64,000 nt of DNA from CAZEHJ01 sp964512485 (GTDB lineage: Bacteria; Bacteroidota; Rhodothermia; Rhodothermales; UBA10348): positions 34,176 to 98,175 of the forward strand of contig CAZEHJ010000003.1 in NCBI GenBank assembly GCA_964512485.1, written 5' to 3'. Position numbers and translations under genes: made by a program. The notes beneath the pieces are model-generated. The model had not been told where the DNA came from and ran no database searches. It saw nothing but the letters and a program-made list of their open reading frames with translations. Below are positions 15,647 to 25,095 of the stretch, piece after piece (position 1 is the stretch's first letter; every line of letters starts with the position of its first letter).

Positions 15647-17467
15647 CTACCTCCCAACCTCGGTTTCTGACGCGACTTCAGCTTGATCCAGGCCGGTAAC
15701 ACTCGGCGGAGTCCGCCTTGGGCGTCTCATTACCTCTTCTCTGAGGTAGAGAGCTGCTTCAGGGAGCTCACGTGTAAGGCGCATTGTCATGGTGAACGAA
15801 TAAACTGGCCAGTCTCTGATCTCGGAGAATGAAATGCTTTCAATGTTGGCCGACGCTCGCGAAGCAAATTCCACGATCTGATCGCGATCCATGGACGTAC
15901 CTGTCATTGACAGAGTCCCGTCTTCACTTTCAGCCCAACGTTCAATCCACAACCCGGAGATATCCCCCGTATTGACTGATGTGCGTTCCAAGGCACGACT
16001 CCACACGTCGCTGCCAATGAGAAGCGAATCGAGAACATCAAGCGCATCGATGATCCCGGTCGATCGATTACGAAGGCTGTCAATTTTGGCCTGCAGAACA
16101 TCAGCATCTTCTGATATCGTATCGTCAGGGAAATTCTTGAGTTCGTACCGGGTCATCTCAATGGCATGACTCTGGGTGAAATAGCGGTGGACGAAAAAGA
16201 GAGTCGTGGCGAACAAAACAATAATCATGGCCGCAACAGGCCACGAAAATGGAAGTGTGAACTTGCGCCCTCGCAATTTGGGATCCAGGAAGTTTACTTC
16301 CGGAAATACCGTCTGCCAGAGTTCGTCGCGGACGCGTCTCAGAGTAGCTGCGACGGCGATCACGAACTCGAGGCTCGTAGACTCTTCCATCTCTTCTTCC
16401 ATAGGAGGAAGAACGTCCTTCAGCCTTACAATGTGAGTGTCAGGAAATACCTGGGTGAGTCTGGAAAAGACTGCTGTTTCACTTTCCTCACAGAAGAGGA
16501 ACATGCGCTCTGCATCACCTTCGCCGAACTCATCATGCATGAGCAGAATCCTGCTCGTGATGGTATCCGCAGGATCATAGGCGGTAATCGAACGAAGAGA
16601 TTCGAAGTGGGTCAATTCCTGACCCGACATGAAAATGACCATGGTGTCATCCGCGCCAACGCGCACGATCACACTGGTTTCCGGTTCTTCGTCTGCATCC
16701 GCGATCGCATCATATCCCGTCTGACCATCGGTAAGCAGCGATGCTCTGGCGAGACCCATGAGCAGGGTTATCTCGTTGTCAAGCAGTGACACCGATGGAA
16801 ACGGTCTCTTGCGATCCCTGATAGCCTCCAGCGATATCGAAACAGGCTCTGAAGAAAGTGGAAAAACTCCGAGATACGTTTCCTGCCCGCCAGTCATTGA
16901 CTCGACAGGAATATAGCTGACGGTTTTTTCATTCAGTTCGCCGCCGAATGCTTCCTGCAATTCAGCGAACATCAGCTCGGATTTATCCTGCTTCTTCTTT
17001 TTTGACCGCTTCCCGTCTTCTACAGGGTTTTCCGAAATGCTGATTAAGTTCGCACCCACAAAATCAGATGGCAGAGCGAAGACAATATTTACGTTTTCAT
17101 ATCCAGCGTCGGCGCACTCAGATACGATATCCTGGATCTCATGATCACATGGAAGGGCAAATTGTGGCGTCTTGCCGAAATCAGTCTGCTCGCCGTCCTC
17201 AGAGTCTTCAACCGAACCGAATTCGGAAGCCAGAAATAGGGCTGAATCAAACCCAGCCGATTCACCTGTCGAGAATGAAACGTCCGCGCCGGTATCATCG
17301 GTCACTTCGGGAATGAGGGGTTCGGTAGTCTCCAATCCTGAGCGCTTGCGCTGGAATGTCCGAATAATAGTCGGCCCCGCAGCGTCATCATGAACCAGCA
17401 CCGCTTCAACCATTCTGGTCGAAACGGCAATCCCGAGGATATATTCGCTTTTTGAAGTGTACTTCAT
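15647..17467 (-). CDS. PilM-PilN-like fusion (GspL-like) pilus assembly protein
   Basis: A 606-residue protein. The N-terminus YILGIAVSTRMVEAVLVHDD has the first nucleotide-binding strand of actin-like PilM; the cytoplasmic part to residue ~400 includes low-complexity acidic inserts. One membrane helix lies at about 407-425 (PVAAMIIVLFATTLFFV), followed by a periplasmic PilN-like domain with a coiled coil (DVLQAKIDSLRNRSTGI) and a ferredoxin-like fold (LSMTGTSMDRDQIVEFASRA). The same layout is found in GspL of type II secretion. It sits 11 bases after the ATPase gene and 5 before the PilOP gene, so the four genes form one unit. Confidence 0.75.
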   Translation of the reverse strand: MKYTSKSEYILGIAVSTRMVEAVLVHDDAAGPTIIRTFQRKRSGLETTEPLIPEVTDDTGADVSFSTGESAGFDSALFLASEFGSVEDSEDGEQTDFGKTPQFALPCDHEIQDIVSECADAGYENVNIVFALPSDFVGANLISISENPVEDGKRSKKKKQDKSELMFAELQEAFGGELNEKTVSYIPVESMTGGQETYLGVFPLSSEPVSISLEAIRDRKRPFPSVSLLDNEITLLMGLARASLLTDGQTGYDAIADADEEPETSVIVRVGADDTMVIFMSGQELTHFESLRSITAYDPADTITSRILLMHDEFGEGDAERMFLFCEESETAVFSRLTQVFPDTHIVRLKDVLPPMEEEMEESTSLEFVIAVAATLRRVRDELWQTVFPEVNFLDPKLRGRKFTLPFSWPVAAMIIVLFATTLFFVHRYFTQSHAIEMTRYELKNFPDDTISEDADVLQAKIDSLRNRSTGIIDALDVLDSLLIGSDVWSRALERTSVNTGDISGLWIERWAESEDGTLSMTGTSMDRDQIVEFASRASANIESISFSEIRDWPVYSFTMTMRLTRELPEAALYLREEVMRRPRRTPPSVTGLDQAEVASETEVGR

Positions 17468-17478
17468 TGTGGCGCCTT

Positions 17479-18909
17479 CTACTTGGCCAGTTGTTGATAT
17501 CGCCGCTTGTTATTGGCGTGGTTCATGGCCGTTTCAGGAGTAATCAGCCCCTGTCTCATCAATTTGTAAAGATCCTGCTCCAGAGTGATCTGGCCGATGT
17601 TCCAGCCCTCCCACATCATCTGGTAGATCTCGTTGGTATTGTTGTTTTTGATCGCCGCCCGAGCAGATGGAGTCATCCACAACACTTCTTTTGCGAGGAT
17701 GCGTCCCCCGCCGACTTTTGGAAGCAGTTTCTGGGAGACGATGCACCTGAGAACATCAGCGAGTCTGTTTCTGACCCTGATCTGTTCGTCGCTTGGATAC
17801 TCCGCAATAATTCTGTCGATCGACTCAACGGCCGAAGACGTGTGCAGTGTTGAAAAAACCTTGTGCCCGGAATCGGTGATTTCCAGAGCAGCTGATATGG
17901 TTGCAGGATCACGCATCTCTCCGATCACGACCATGTCGGGGTCCTGGCGAAGAGCCTGTACGATACCGTCCTTGAAGTTATCTACGTCTTGCCCGACTTC
18001 ACGGTGTCGCACGATGCACTTCCTGGACTCGTGGACGTATTCGATTGGTTTACCGATTACGACGATGTGACCGTGAACGTCTTCGTTATTCGCGTCAACA
18101 ATTGCGTCCAATGAGGTACTCTTACCCGAACCCGTAACACCTGTAATCAAGGTCAGTCCATCACGCACGTAGCGGAACATGAGACCCTTTTCGATGCTCG
18201 GATGGAAACCGAGAGACTTCAGAGATCGAAGTTCTTCAGAGATGGCTCGCATATTGAGTGCCAGCGAGCCCAGATCGAAATAGGCGGTGGCGCGGAAACG
18301 CTTGTTTCTACTGCCGTCTGACGAAGGACATTCCTGCGAAAAGTCTGCCGCCTTCCATTCCAGAAGCGACTTCATGCTCGATCTACTCAGCATGCTCAGA
18401 ATCATGAGATTCGTTTCATCCATTGAGTAGCGAGGAATATTCAGGTCAGGACGCTTGTCTCCGTCGATACGAAACCAGACAAATCCACCCGTGCTTGGAC
18501 CACCAAAGTCCATGTCTGATGCATTAAAGTTCACCATTCGCGAAACGAAACCATCAACGGTTTTGCGCAGGTGGGAGCGATCTCTTGCGTCGATCTTGGA
18601 AAGTCGGTCTGCCTGGAAGCGAACTCTGTCCATACCCGTCAATGACAACGGGGTGTGATCTACAATCGCGGTGACGAATGGAGGCAGGTTGTTTCCAGAA
18701 GAAGCTGATGACCCGGACGCCGCTGCCGCGGATCTAGAGGGAGCCCGTCCTGGACGACCTGCCTTTTTGCGGGCATCCGAACCAGCCGATGAGCCATTCG
18801 AACGTGGATCGCTGCTCTTTCTCGGAGCGCTCGATCCATTGGCAATAGCTGCCATCTCCTCGGGAGACGCAGCCCTGGATCCTTTATTGTTGGATTTTCC
18901 TGTTTCCAT
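17479..18909 (-). CDS. PilT-family hexameric ATPase
   Basis: A 476-residue motor ATPase. A Ser/Ala/Gly-rich basic tail fills residues 1-75. The core has Walker A GVTGSGKST, an Asp box (GKPIEYVHESRKCIVRHREV), Walker B DPDMVVIGEMRD and His box FSTLHTSSA, all intact. The C-terminal EVLWMTPSARAAIKNNNTNEIYQMM and LYKLMRQGLITPETAM are the hallmarks of PilT, the retraction motor, rather than PilB; PilB's tetracysteine zinc motif is absent. It is the first gene of the unit with PilMN, PilOP and secretin. No PilB or PilC homologue lies in the window, so the motor partner is elsewhere or the system runs with PilT alone. Confidence 0.9.
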   Translation of the reverse strand: METGKSNNKGSRAASPEEMAAIANGSSAPRKSSDPRSNGSSAGSDARKKAGRPGRAPSRSAAAASGSSASSGNNLPPFVTAIVDHTPLSLTGMDRVRFQADRLSKIDARDRSHLRKTVDGFVSRMVNFNASDMDFGGPSTGGFVWFRIDGDKRPDLNIPRYSMDETNLMILSMLSRSSMKSLLEWKAADFSQECPSSDGSRNKRFRATAYFDLGSLALNMRAISEELRSLKSLGFHPSIEKGLMFRYVRDGLTLITGVTGSGKSTSLDAIVDANNEDVHGHIVVIGKPIEYVHESRKCIVRHREVGQDVDNFKDGIVQALRQDPDMVVIGEMRDPATISAALEITDSGHKVFSTLHTSSAVESIDRIIAEYPSDEQIRVRNRLADVLRCIVSQKLLPKVGGGRILAKEVLWMTPSARAAIKNNNTNEIYQMMWEGWNIGQITLEQDLYKLMRQGLITPETAMNHANNKRRYQQLAK

Positions 18910-19027
18910 GCCAGCGGTATGGGATCGGTGATTCGAGAGTTTGTAAAATCAAGCTATCCTGTCAAAATTCGTATCGGCAATACATGGGACTACTTAAGCA
19001 ATGAAATGGCCCTAAAATCGGCAATAA

Positions 19028-19064
19028 AAAGGCGTCAGAGCCCATTTTGGACCCTGACGCCTTT
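19028..19064 (-). terminator. Rho-independent terminator after the second PilX-like gene
   Basis: An 11-base perfect stem (19028-19038 with 19054-19064, AAAGGCGTCAG) and a 15-base loop, 23 bases after the stop at 19087; on the minus strand it runs into TTTTTATTG. It separates the PilX-like gene from the ATPase unit, which therefore needs its own promoter in 18910-19027. Confidence 0.8.
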
Positions 19065-19086
19065 CGCTCATCCGGATATCGTCGAA

Positions 19087-20697
19087 CTACATCTCAAGAG
19101 GCTGATTGGCCACGTGACGCATCGAACTGAGCGTGATTTCGACAGGAGCCGCTTGCATTGCGGGTAAGAGGTCAACAACGTTGTTCAGAGCAGATTCACT
19201 GCGATAAATACCGACATTCCCGTTTATGTAAAACGATTGTGGCTGCACGTCAACGCGATCTGGGTCAGAATTACCCGTGCAAGATGCGGCATCAGAATGC
19301 CTGTACACGGTCACTTCGTGTATCGGTAGCGCATCTTCATCGGCAGTGGCGTCAAAAACCTGAAGCGTGAGCATCCCATCTCGGGCGTTCGAATCGCCTT
19401 GCACAGCTTCTGGCGAACTTCCATTCAAGTCGCAGATTTCGGTGAAAGTGAGCGTGAAGGCGTCAATATCAGCTACACTGGCTTCCCGGTTGAAGCCTTC
19501 GTCGATTCGGCCTTCCACGAGCAAGGTCGAAGTTTCAAAATGCAGATTCCCTTCGGTATTGTCGGTGCCCAGAAGTTCCATTCTGACAGATGTATACCCT
19601 GCATCGCCGACTTTATCCTTCCAGCACAATCCGCCATCTACGCCACAATCATCTTTCAGGAAGTCGATTTGATTTGTGTCGTGCTGGTCGTCGTACTGAT
19701 GTTCATGATGTTCCATCGAATTACCCGACCCGAACACATCGACATCCAGGTGCCCACCTGCGAGCCCTGCGTCGACATATCCTCCAGATTCTCCTGACGG
19801 CGTCAGCGAGCGCATCACAAGTGCGCCGAAGATATCTACGGTTCCTTTGAATTCCGCCTCTCCTCCGGACGAATTGACGATCACGAGACCTTCCCATTGC
19901 AGCGTTCCAGCCGCTTTCAGTGAACCGTTGACCATCAGCACCCCGAATCCTGAAACGTTCCCATTGATGCGAACATCTCCGTCAATGCTCACCAATGCAG
20001 GATTTTCGCGGGATCCGAATGAGTCACTGCCGTTGAATCTCTGATTGCCCTCCAGAGTGATGAGATCGGGATGAACCAGAATGGAGTCTTGGAGAGCATC
20101 CAGATCGATATTCGGCGCACCCGATACGACATCTCCTTCTCCGAGTATGCCAACGATCTGATCAGCATCGATTTCCGAGAGCAGCTGTTCTTGCGATTCG
20201 TCCAGTGTTGTTCGAATGGCATGTCCATCCGCGGCGATTCCCGCCTCTTCACCTTCCTCAACGGGCGTATTCATGCCGGAAATCAGGAACGAGTTTCCGT
20301 TGGCAGTCACAGATGAAAACGGACCGTCGAAGGTTATCGCGTCCAAAAGTGGATCGCCTGTCTTCTCGAGTGTTGCATCGATTCTGTGAACAGCAGAGCC
20401 AACATTTCCATACGCCACCAACGCTATGGGGCCCTGGGCGTCCCCCACCGCTGAATAGGCAAATTCCCCATCTCCGTAAGCTACATCGTTCACGTCTTCT
20501 CGAAATCCCGAAAAATCCCGGGAAGCGTTGGCTACCACAAGGTTGAATGCCGAATGAGCCAGTTCGCGAGCAAGAATCTGATCCTCGTATTCTGTTCGTA
20601 CGAGTTGTGCCTGGATTTCCGTTTCGTTGTCAGAAGAGTTGATACTGCCGATCGTCAGAAGCGACGCAATCACAACAATCATTATCCCCTTTCCCAT
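19087..20697 (-). CDS. PilX-like pilus protein with beta-repeat body (second paralogue)
   Basis: A 536-residue protein starting MGKGIMIVVIASLLTIG. A short leader ending in Gly before a hydrophobic helix resembles a type III/IV prepilin start, but the Glu at position +5 is missing, as in PilX/GspK tip proteins. Residues 45-100 (YEDQILARELAHSAFNLVV) match the N-terminal part of the paralogue at 22536-24419. A beta-solenoid-like section at ~210-300 repeats VSIDGDVRINGNVSGFGVLMVNG, and a Cys-containing domain follows (DDCGVDGGLCWKDKV). A good Shine-Dalgarno (GGAGG, 6 bases before ATG) supports the start. Terminators flank it on both sides, so it is a separate transcript. I infer a place at the pilus tip. 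Confidence 0.65.
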   Translation of the reverse strand: MGKGIMIVVIASLLTIGSINSSDNETEIQAQLVRTEYEDQILARELAHSAFNLVVANASRDFSGFREDVNDVAYGDGEFAYSAVGDAQGPIALVAYGNVGSAVHRIDATLEKTGDPLLDAITFDGPFSSVTANGNSFLISGMNTPVEEGEEAGIAADGHAIRTTLDESQEQLLSEIDADQIVGILGEGDVVSGAPNIDLDALQDSILVHPDLITLEGNQRFNGSDSFGSRENPALVSIDGDVRINGNVSGFGVLMVNGSLKAAGTLQWEGLVIVNSSGGEAEFKGTVDIFGALVMRSLTPSGESGGYVDAGLAGGHLDVDVFGSGNSMEHHEHQYDDQHDTNQIDFLKDDCGVDGGLCWKDKVGDAGYTSVRMELLGTDNTEGNLHFETSTLLVEGRIDEGFNREASVADIDAFTLTFTEICDLNGSSPEAVQGDSNARDGMLTLQVFDATADEDALPIHEVTVYRHSDAASCTGNSDPDRVDVQPQSFYINGNVGIYRSESALNNVVDLLPAMQAAPVEITLSSMRHVANQPLEM

Positions 20698-20866
20698 TAT
20701 TCCCCTCCGTCTGATTATTCAAATCATAGTGCAGCTGCTGCTGCGAACAAAAGGGGACGAGGATCAGGGCCTGCTTAAGAGGTGCATTGAGAGCGGCCAT
20801 AATCTTCACTGTCTGTATCGGCGAATAAGTCCTGGCCTTAAACACTGTGGACAACGTTGACAAAAT

Positions 20867-20902
20867 AAAGAGGGCGCTCGCCTTTCGGCGAGCGCCCTCT
20901 TT
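20867..20902 (-). terminator. Strong hairpin terminator after the subtilase gene
   Basis: A 16-base perfect stem (20867-20882 with 20887-20902, AAAGAGGGCGCTCGCC) with a TTTC loop, 47 bases past the stop at 20950 on the minus strand, followed by TTATTTTG. Confidence 0.85.
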
Positions 20903-20949
20903 CACATCAGAATGATCGGAAGATCGACGGGGGTAGTGTTGCCCAAGAT

Positions 20950-22281
20950 CTACTTGCCTACCCAGAGCTCCATCTTGGTCGTTCCTTTCGGACCCTTGTG
21001 TTTGCTCTTCTTGCCATTCTTCTGGAGCTCTTTGTTCACTTTCGCCGGCGACAGGCCAGGATCTTTGCCCAGCAGGAGTGCTGCTGCACCGGTCACGTGA
21101 GCCGCGGCCAATGACGTTCCGGACATGACCGAATAGTTGTTTCCCGGTGCCAGAGAAAAGATTTCTGTGCCAGGTGCCAACAAGTCAATCTTCGAACCGT
21201 AGTTCGAGAACGACGCAAAGTGATGATTGCCGTCATAAGCACCCACCGTAATCGCGTCCTTGACATGAGCTGGTGTGAAGTGTTTGGCATCAGTTCCGTT
21301 GTTTCCCGCGGCGACTACAACTGTAATACCAGCGTCGATCACAGACTGAACCGCATCGTCGAGTGCTGTACGCTCTTTCCCGACTTCGGCACCAAGACTG
21401 AGGTTTACGACCGCCGGACTGTTTGGATTGTCTCTGCGCCAGGCAAGAACGTCCTCAAGGGCAGCGATAACGTAGGTGTCGTCCCCCATGCCGTCGTCGT
21501 TGAATACACGATAGTTGTGTACACGTGCGCCAGGAGCGAGGCCGACGATACCGTCTGCATCGTCACTGGCGGCTGCAATACCGGCTATGCTGGTACCATG
21601 ACCGTCGGTGTCGGATGTGCTCCCTGAATCCGCATAATCTCGAGAGTCGACAACGTTGATGTCAGCATTGGAAACACCCGTATCGATGACAAAAATGTCT
21701 ACGTCCACGTCGCCGGTACCATCACCGGAAACGGTCCAGCTCTCGATCCCACCGACCTCGGCGACTGACCAGGGAAGGCGCTGATGTGAATCAGCTGCAC
21801 TTCTGCTTCCAGGGGCGGAATGCACCTGAAAAACGGGTTCGACCCAGGCGATCGTTTCGTCGTCCTGCATGGCCTGAAGAATTTCGTCAAGATACTCGGT
21901 TGAGACCCAGAGTGAGTATCCGTAGAAAGTATCCGTAAACTCGTAACGATCCACCACCTCGTAACGATCTACTACTTCATACCTGTCGACGACTTCATAA
22001 CGATCTACTACTTCGTAGCGATCTACAACTTCATAGCGATCTACGACCCGCAAGGGATCGATCGCGAAAACGATAGCTGTCTGTTCGCCATACTTGCCGG
22101 CTGCTTTTACGGCTGAGTCGAACAGATGCCTGTTCCGGATTTTATCTACTGATTCAGCAGATGCGCCGGAATCGGAATCGGGTTGTGTATTCACCATCTG
22201 GTCGGCGCAGCCGCCCAGGAGCGTGATCACGAATAGGGCAAGTACATAAATGCGTCCTGCCTTGAGGGTTTTTGCAGACAT
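20950..22281 (-). CDS. Subtilisin-family lipoprotein protease with YEVVDR repeats
   Basis: A 443-residue secreted serine protease of family S8. The signal peptide ends in the lipobox LGGC, so it is membrane-anchored. Residues ~50-150 are an I9-like propeptide (TAIVFAID, then YGYSLWVSTEYL and TIAWVEPVFQVH). Inside its first loop lie five exact YEVVDR hexapeptides in a row, flanked by RVVDR and YEFTD. The catalytic residues are intact: Asp in FVIDTGVS, His in DGHGTSIAGI, the oxyanion Asn in VVAAGNNG and Ser in SGTSLAAAHV. Start chosen at 22281 (AAGAGG 8 bases upstream); an earlier ATG at 22335 would bury the signal. It lies between two PilX-like genes; a role in maturing them is inferred from position only. 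Confidence 0.9.
   Translation of the reverse strand: MSAKTLKAGRIYVLALFVITLLGGCADQMVNTQPDSDSGASAESVDKIRNRHLFDSAVKAAGKYGEQTAIVFAIDPLRVVDRYEVVDRYEVVDRYEVVDRYEVVDRYEVVDRYEFTDTFYGYSLWVSTEYLDEILQAMQDDETIAWVEPVFQVHSAPGSRSAADSHQRLPWSVAEVGGIESWTVSGDGTGDVDVDIFVIDTGVSNADINVVDSRDYADSGSTSDTDGHGTSIAGIAAASDDADGIVGLAPGARVHNYRVFNDDGMGDDTYVIAALEDVLAWRRDNPNSPAVVNLSLGAEVGKERTALDDAVQSVIDAGITVVVAAGNNGTDAKHFTPAHVKDAITVGAYDGNHHFASFSNYGSKIDLLAPGTEIFSLAPGNNYSVMSGTSLAAAHVTGAAALLLGKDPGLSPAKVNKELQKNGKKSKHKGPKGTTKMELWVGK
21940..22050 (-). repeat. 18-bp tandem repeat coding YEVVDR x5
   Basis: Five in-frame 18-base units encode YEVVDR, with half units either side. The units differ at third positions: Val as GTT, GTA, GTC, GTG; Arg as CGC, CGT, AGG; Tyr as TAT and TAC. 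The amino acids do not differ, so the repeat is old and kept at the protein level. Confidence 0.95.
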
Positions 22282-22477
22282 AGTCTCAACCTCTTGTGGG
22301 GTGGATGGGGGATTCCCAGCCGGGTCACGATGCAAAGCAGCAACCGCCCGAACGGGAACCTTTCACCTGTGGTATCGGCAAAGCGGAAATCGGACTTAAG
22401 CGTCCAGAATGGCTCGTTCAGAGCGATTCTCTAATCCTGCAACCCTACAGAGACTTCTCACAGCCTGGCGTAACAGA

Positions 22478-22509
22478 AAAGGTGGCCCGGCTTGCGCCGG
22501 GCCACCTTT
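22478..22509 (-). terminator. Hairpin terminator after the first PilX-like gene
   Basis: A 14-base perfect stem (22478-22491 with 22496-22509, AAAGGTGGCCCGGC) and TTGC loop, 27 bases past the stop at 22536; on the minus strand it continues TTTTCTGTTACG, a short T run. Confidence 0.8.
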
Positions 22510-22535
22510 CAGTTTGAGTCATTTAAGACGGAGTG

Positions 22536-24419
22536 CTACTGAATCGAGTTGGTCGTAGTGACGGTTGTCGTGCCGTCCATGTTGTGCTTGGCATCTCGTT
22601 TCGTGGCCTTACCACCGACTCGCCTTGCCACTGTACCTCCGTTACGCATTTCGAGATCGGCAAACATTGCTTTCAAACCAGACAGCACGGCGGCGTTGTA
22701 GATGACTGCGGAATCATTGATCAACGTGAACTGATATTGAGGTGCGTTCGAAACGCCGTCATGGCAGGTAGCAGTCCCGCTCGGGGTCCAGTATATGCTC
22801 TGGGACCTGTTTCCTTTCCCAGACTTCTTCTTGGACTTCTTGGAGGACTTCTTGGAGGACTTGTCTTTATGACGTTTTCCCCAGAAGTTTTCGCGCTGCC
22901 AGGCGTCCGAATACCTGTCGTTTCCATCCTCGGTGGAGCAAACCGAATTCGATCCGGAATAGGTTGAGCCATTCGCAGTCATCCAGACCGTTTCGTCACC
23001 TGCAGAAGAGCACGTATTTCCACCTTTCGGATGGTGGTATACAGCCATTTCGTAAATGACTTCACCGCCTGTCGTGCTCACACGAACGGTGAACGCTCCC
23101 TGTCTGCTCGTGGCATCTTCCTGCACTCTACTCGGAGAAGTAGGCACCATCGTACAAAGAGAAGCAAAATTGAATCGGAAAGTGGTAAGATCCCGTGGAT
23201 CCAGAGTCAATGAGAGCGCACTTGCTGCATTCCCAGCCCATGAATTTGATCCGGCATCAATTGTGTAGGTACCAGAAACAGCTCCCGTGTTGAACGTTTC
23301 CACCTGAACTTCAGTCAGATTCCGTGACGCTACAAAGTTACTCCAACACATTCCGCCATTCTTGCAGCCACTGGACAAGAGGTCCAGAGACGTCGTGGCA
23401 AATTTGTCATCATAAGCATGCTGATGATACCGTTCTCGAGTACTACCAGCTTCGTCGAAAACATCAATGTCGAAGTGACCCCCGAGGAGTCCGCGATCAT
23501 TGTCGTCAATCGGTGGAATCGCAACGTCTGTATCAATACCGTCTATTATCACAGCGCCACTGATAACTGAGTAATCGCGCATTTCAAATGCAGACGTGGA
23601 ACCAGCTACATAAACAACACCATACCAGGTGGCGTTGTCAGTCATGGTGAAGTTTCCTTCTACGAAGAGGACGCCGTAGCCGACGAAATCATTAGTCAAG
23701 ATAACGTCTCCGGTCACGATCACGACCTCAGGTGTAGAACTGCCACCGATGGAGTCAGAGGTTCCCAAATTGGATGTCGCATCTGACAGATTGGTTCGAT
23801 TGGAACCGCTGTAATTGTTGATCTGAGCACGCAATCTGCCAATGTCGATCGCCGTCGTTTCGTTAACAACATCGGATACGCCTTCAGCACCGATAATCTG
23901 ACCGACATTGCTGGACGCCATAAATGCATCGTAGGTCGCCGTCTGCGTTACCTTTACACCATGTGCTGAATCATTGCTTCCCGATCCAGCCAGGTCATGG
24001 CCCGTAATAACGAAGTCGTTCTGGAGGTCCACGCCTGTGATAGGCGCGGTAATGGTTACTGCATCCAAAACCGTCGAAGTGGTATTGGATATGCTTCCAG
24101 TAATTTCATACTCATGGTCGCCATATTTACCAACGGCCACCACCGTCACGGTGCCATCGTCCCCATCTTCAGCCCTCATATCATACGTCGCTTTGCCGTA
24201 ATCAAGGTCTGTGTATGAAGCACGGTATCCTTCAAAGTCACGCTTGACCTTGCTGACAACCATGTTGTAGGCACTCTGCGCGGTTTCTCGCGCGAGTAAT
24301 TCGGATTTATAGTCTGCTTCCGTCTGGAGTGACGCGACTTCTGCCTCTTCGCCAGCTACGTACATTGCCGTGACTGATAGAGAGGTCGCTATTACGAAGA
24401 TCAGTATTCCTTTACCCAT
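22536..24419 (-). CDS. PilX-like pilus protein with beta-repeat body (first paralogue)
   Basis: A 627-residue protein beginning MGKGILIFVIATSLSVT, a prepilin-like start without the +5 Glu. Residues 35-70 (YKSELLARETAQSAYNMVV) align with the shorter paralogue at 19087-20697. A solenoid-like stretch (~195-300) carries VVIVTGDVILTNDFVGYGVLFVEGN, then Cys residues (SSGCKNGGMCWSN). Near residues 540-560 is a Lys/Ser-rich block (KDKSSKKSSKKSKKKSGKG), not in the paralogue. It follows two pseudopilin-like genes (102-base gap), and a hairpin terminator ends the transcript. I infer a tip or adhesin role; family assignment rests on the N-terminus and context. Confidence 0.65.
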   Translation of the reverse strand: MGKGILIFVIATSLSVTAMYVAGEEAEVASLQTEADYKSELLARETAQSAYNMVVSKVKRDFEGYRASYTDLDYGKATYDMRAEDGDDGTVTVVAVGKYGDHEYEITGSISNTTSTVLDAVTITAPITGVDLQNDFVITGHDLAGSGSNDSAHGVKVTQTATYDAFMASSNVGQIIGAEGVSDVVNETTAIDIGRLRAQINNYSGSNRTNLSDATSNLGTSDSIGGSSTPEVVIVTGDVILTNDFVGYGVLFVEGNFTMTDNATWYGVVYVAGSTSAFEMRDYSVISGAVIIDGIDTDVAIPPIDDNDRGLLGGHFDIDVFDEAGSTRERYHQHAYDDKFATTSLDLLSSGCKNGGMCWSNFVASRNLTEVQVETFNTGAVSGTYTIDAGSNSWAGNAASALSLTLDPRDLTTFRFNFASLCTMVPTSPSRVQEDATSRQGAFTVRVSTTGGEVIYEMAVYHHPKGGNTCSSAGDETVWMTANGSTYSGSNSVCSTEDGNDRYSDAWQRENFWGKRHKDKSSKKSSKKSKKKSGKGNRSQSIYWTPSGTATCHDGVSNAPQYQFTLINDSAVIYNAAVLSGLKAMFADLEMRNGGTVARRVGGKATKRDAKHNMDGTTTVTTTNSIQ

Positions 24420-24521
24420 TGTTCTATCCCGAAGGGGGGAAAGTTGAGAGAGTTAACACGATGAGGATCGACAATTGCCCACTCGACTTAAGCCCTGGGC
24501 ATATATTTTTTGAAATCTGGC

Positions 24522-25094
24522 CTATTCGAGGCCTGGAGGACGAATTGTGATGCCCCAGTAGTTGCGAAACATATCCATGTCGTCTATGTCGCCATATGGA
24601 TAGACGTTGACCGCGCGTATGCGAATGAGTCTCGCTGCAGGCACGGAAGTCGTAACATTTCCACCCGAATTCAGCATCTCGATCGTAAACTGGGAAAGAG
24701 TCGAAGACCCGCCACCGGCGGCATCGGCATCTTCGAATCTGTTGAGCTGATAGAGCTGAATCCACTCTTCATTGGCATACACAGAATCCCGTTCGGTAAG
24801 CGTGTAGGAAACGAGCATATCGACGTCACTTTCGTCATCTCGCCAGAATGAAAACAAGGTGGTCTGCCCATCGGCGTTTTCTTCGACATCAACAATCGTT
24901 TCAGTAGTGCCGTCTCCAATCAGCAAAAGATCATCTTCCAAAAAGTCTGCCATGCTGAGGGTTGCGACCTTTGCCGCGTACGAAACTGTTTCTTCAACAG
25001 CTGCACGCTGAGCATTCAGCGTTGTACTGATAACGAGAAGCAAAACGGCCCCCGAAACCAAAATCGAGGAAATATGGTCTAGTAAAAATTGCAT
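24522..25094 (-). CDS. Pseudopilin-like protein, PilW/GspJ-type (tentative)
   Basis: A 190-residue protein with a hydrophobic helix right at the N-terminus (ISSILVSGAVLLLVISTTL, residues 9-27), then an amphipathic helix and a beta-rich globular part (LFSFWRDDESDVDMLVSYTL). This is the shape of minor pseudopilins, though no clear prepilin-peptidase site is visible. It starts 1 base after the preceding gene's stop (TAGTATG), so the two are coupled, and it leads to the PilX-like gene. Function is inferred from shape and neighbours. Confidence 0.6.
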   Translation of the reverse strand: MQFLLDHISSILVSGAVLLLVISTTLNAQRAAVEETVSYAAKVATLSMADFLEDDLLLIGDGTTETIVDVEENADGQTTLFSFWRDDESDVDMLVSYTLTERDSVYANEEWIQLYQLNRFEDADAAGGGSSTLSQFTIEMLNSGGNVTTSVPAARLIRIRAVNVYPYGDIDDMDMFRNYWGITIRPPGLE

Positions 25095-25095
25095 A

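Noticed and set aside
21940..22050. CRISPR-like or regulatory repeat array
   Set aside because: The 18-base units are contiguous with no spacers, stay in frame and differ only at third positions, so they are a coding repeat.
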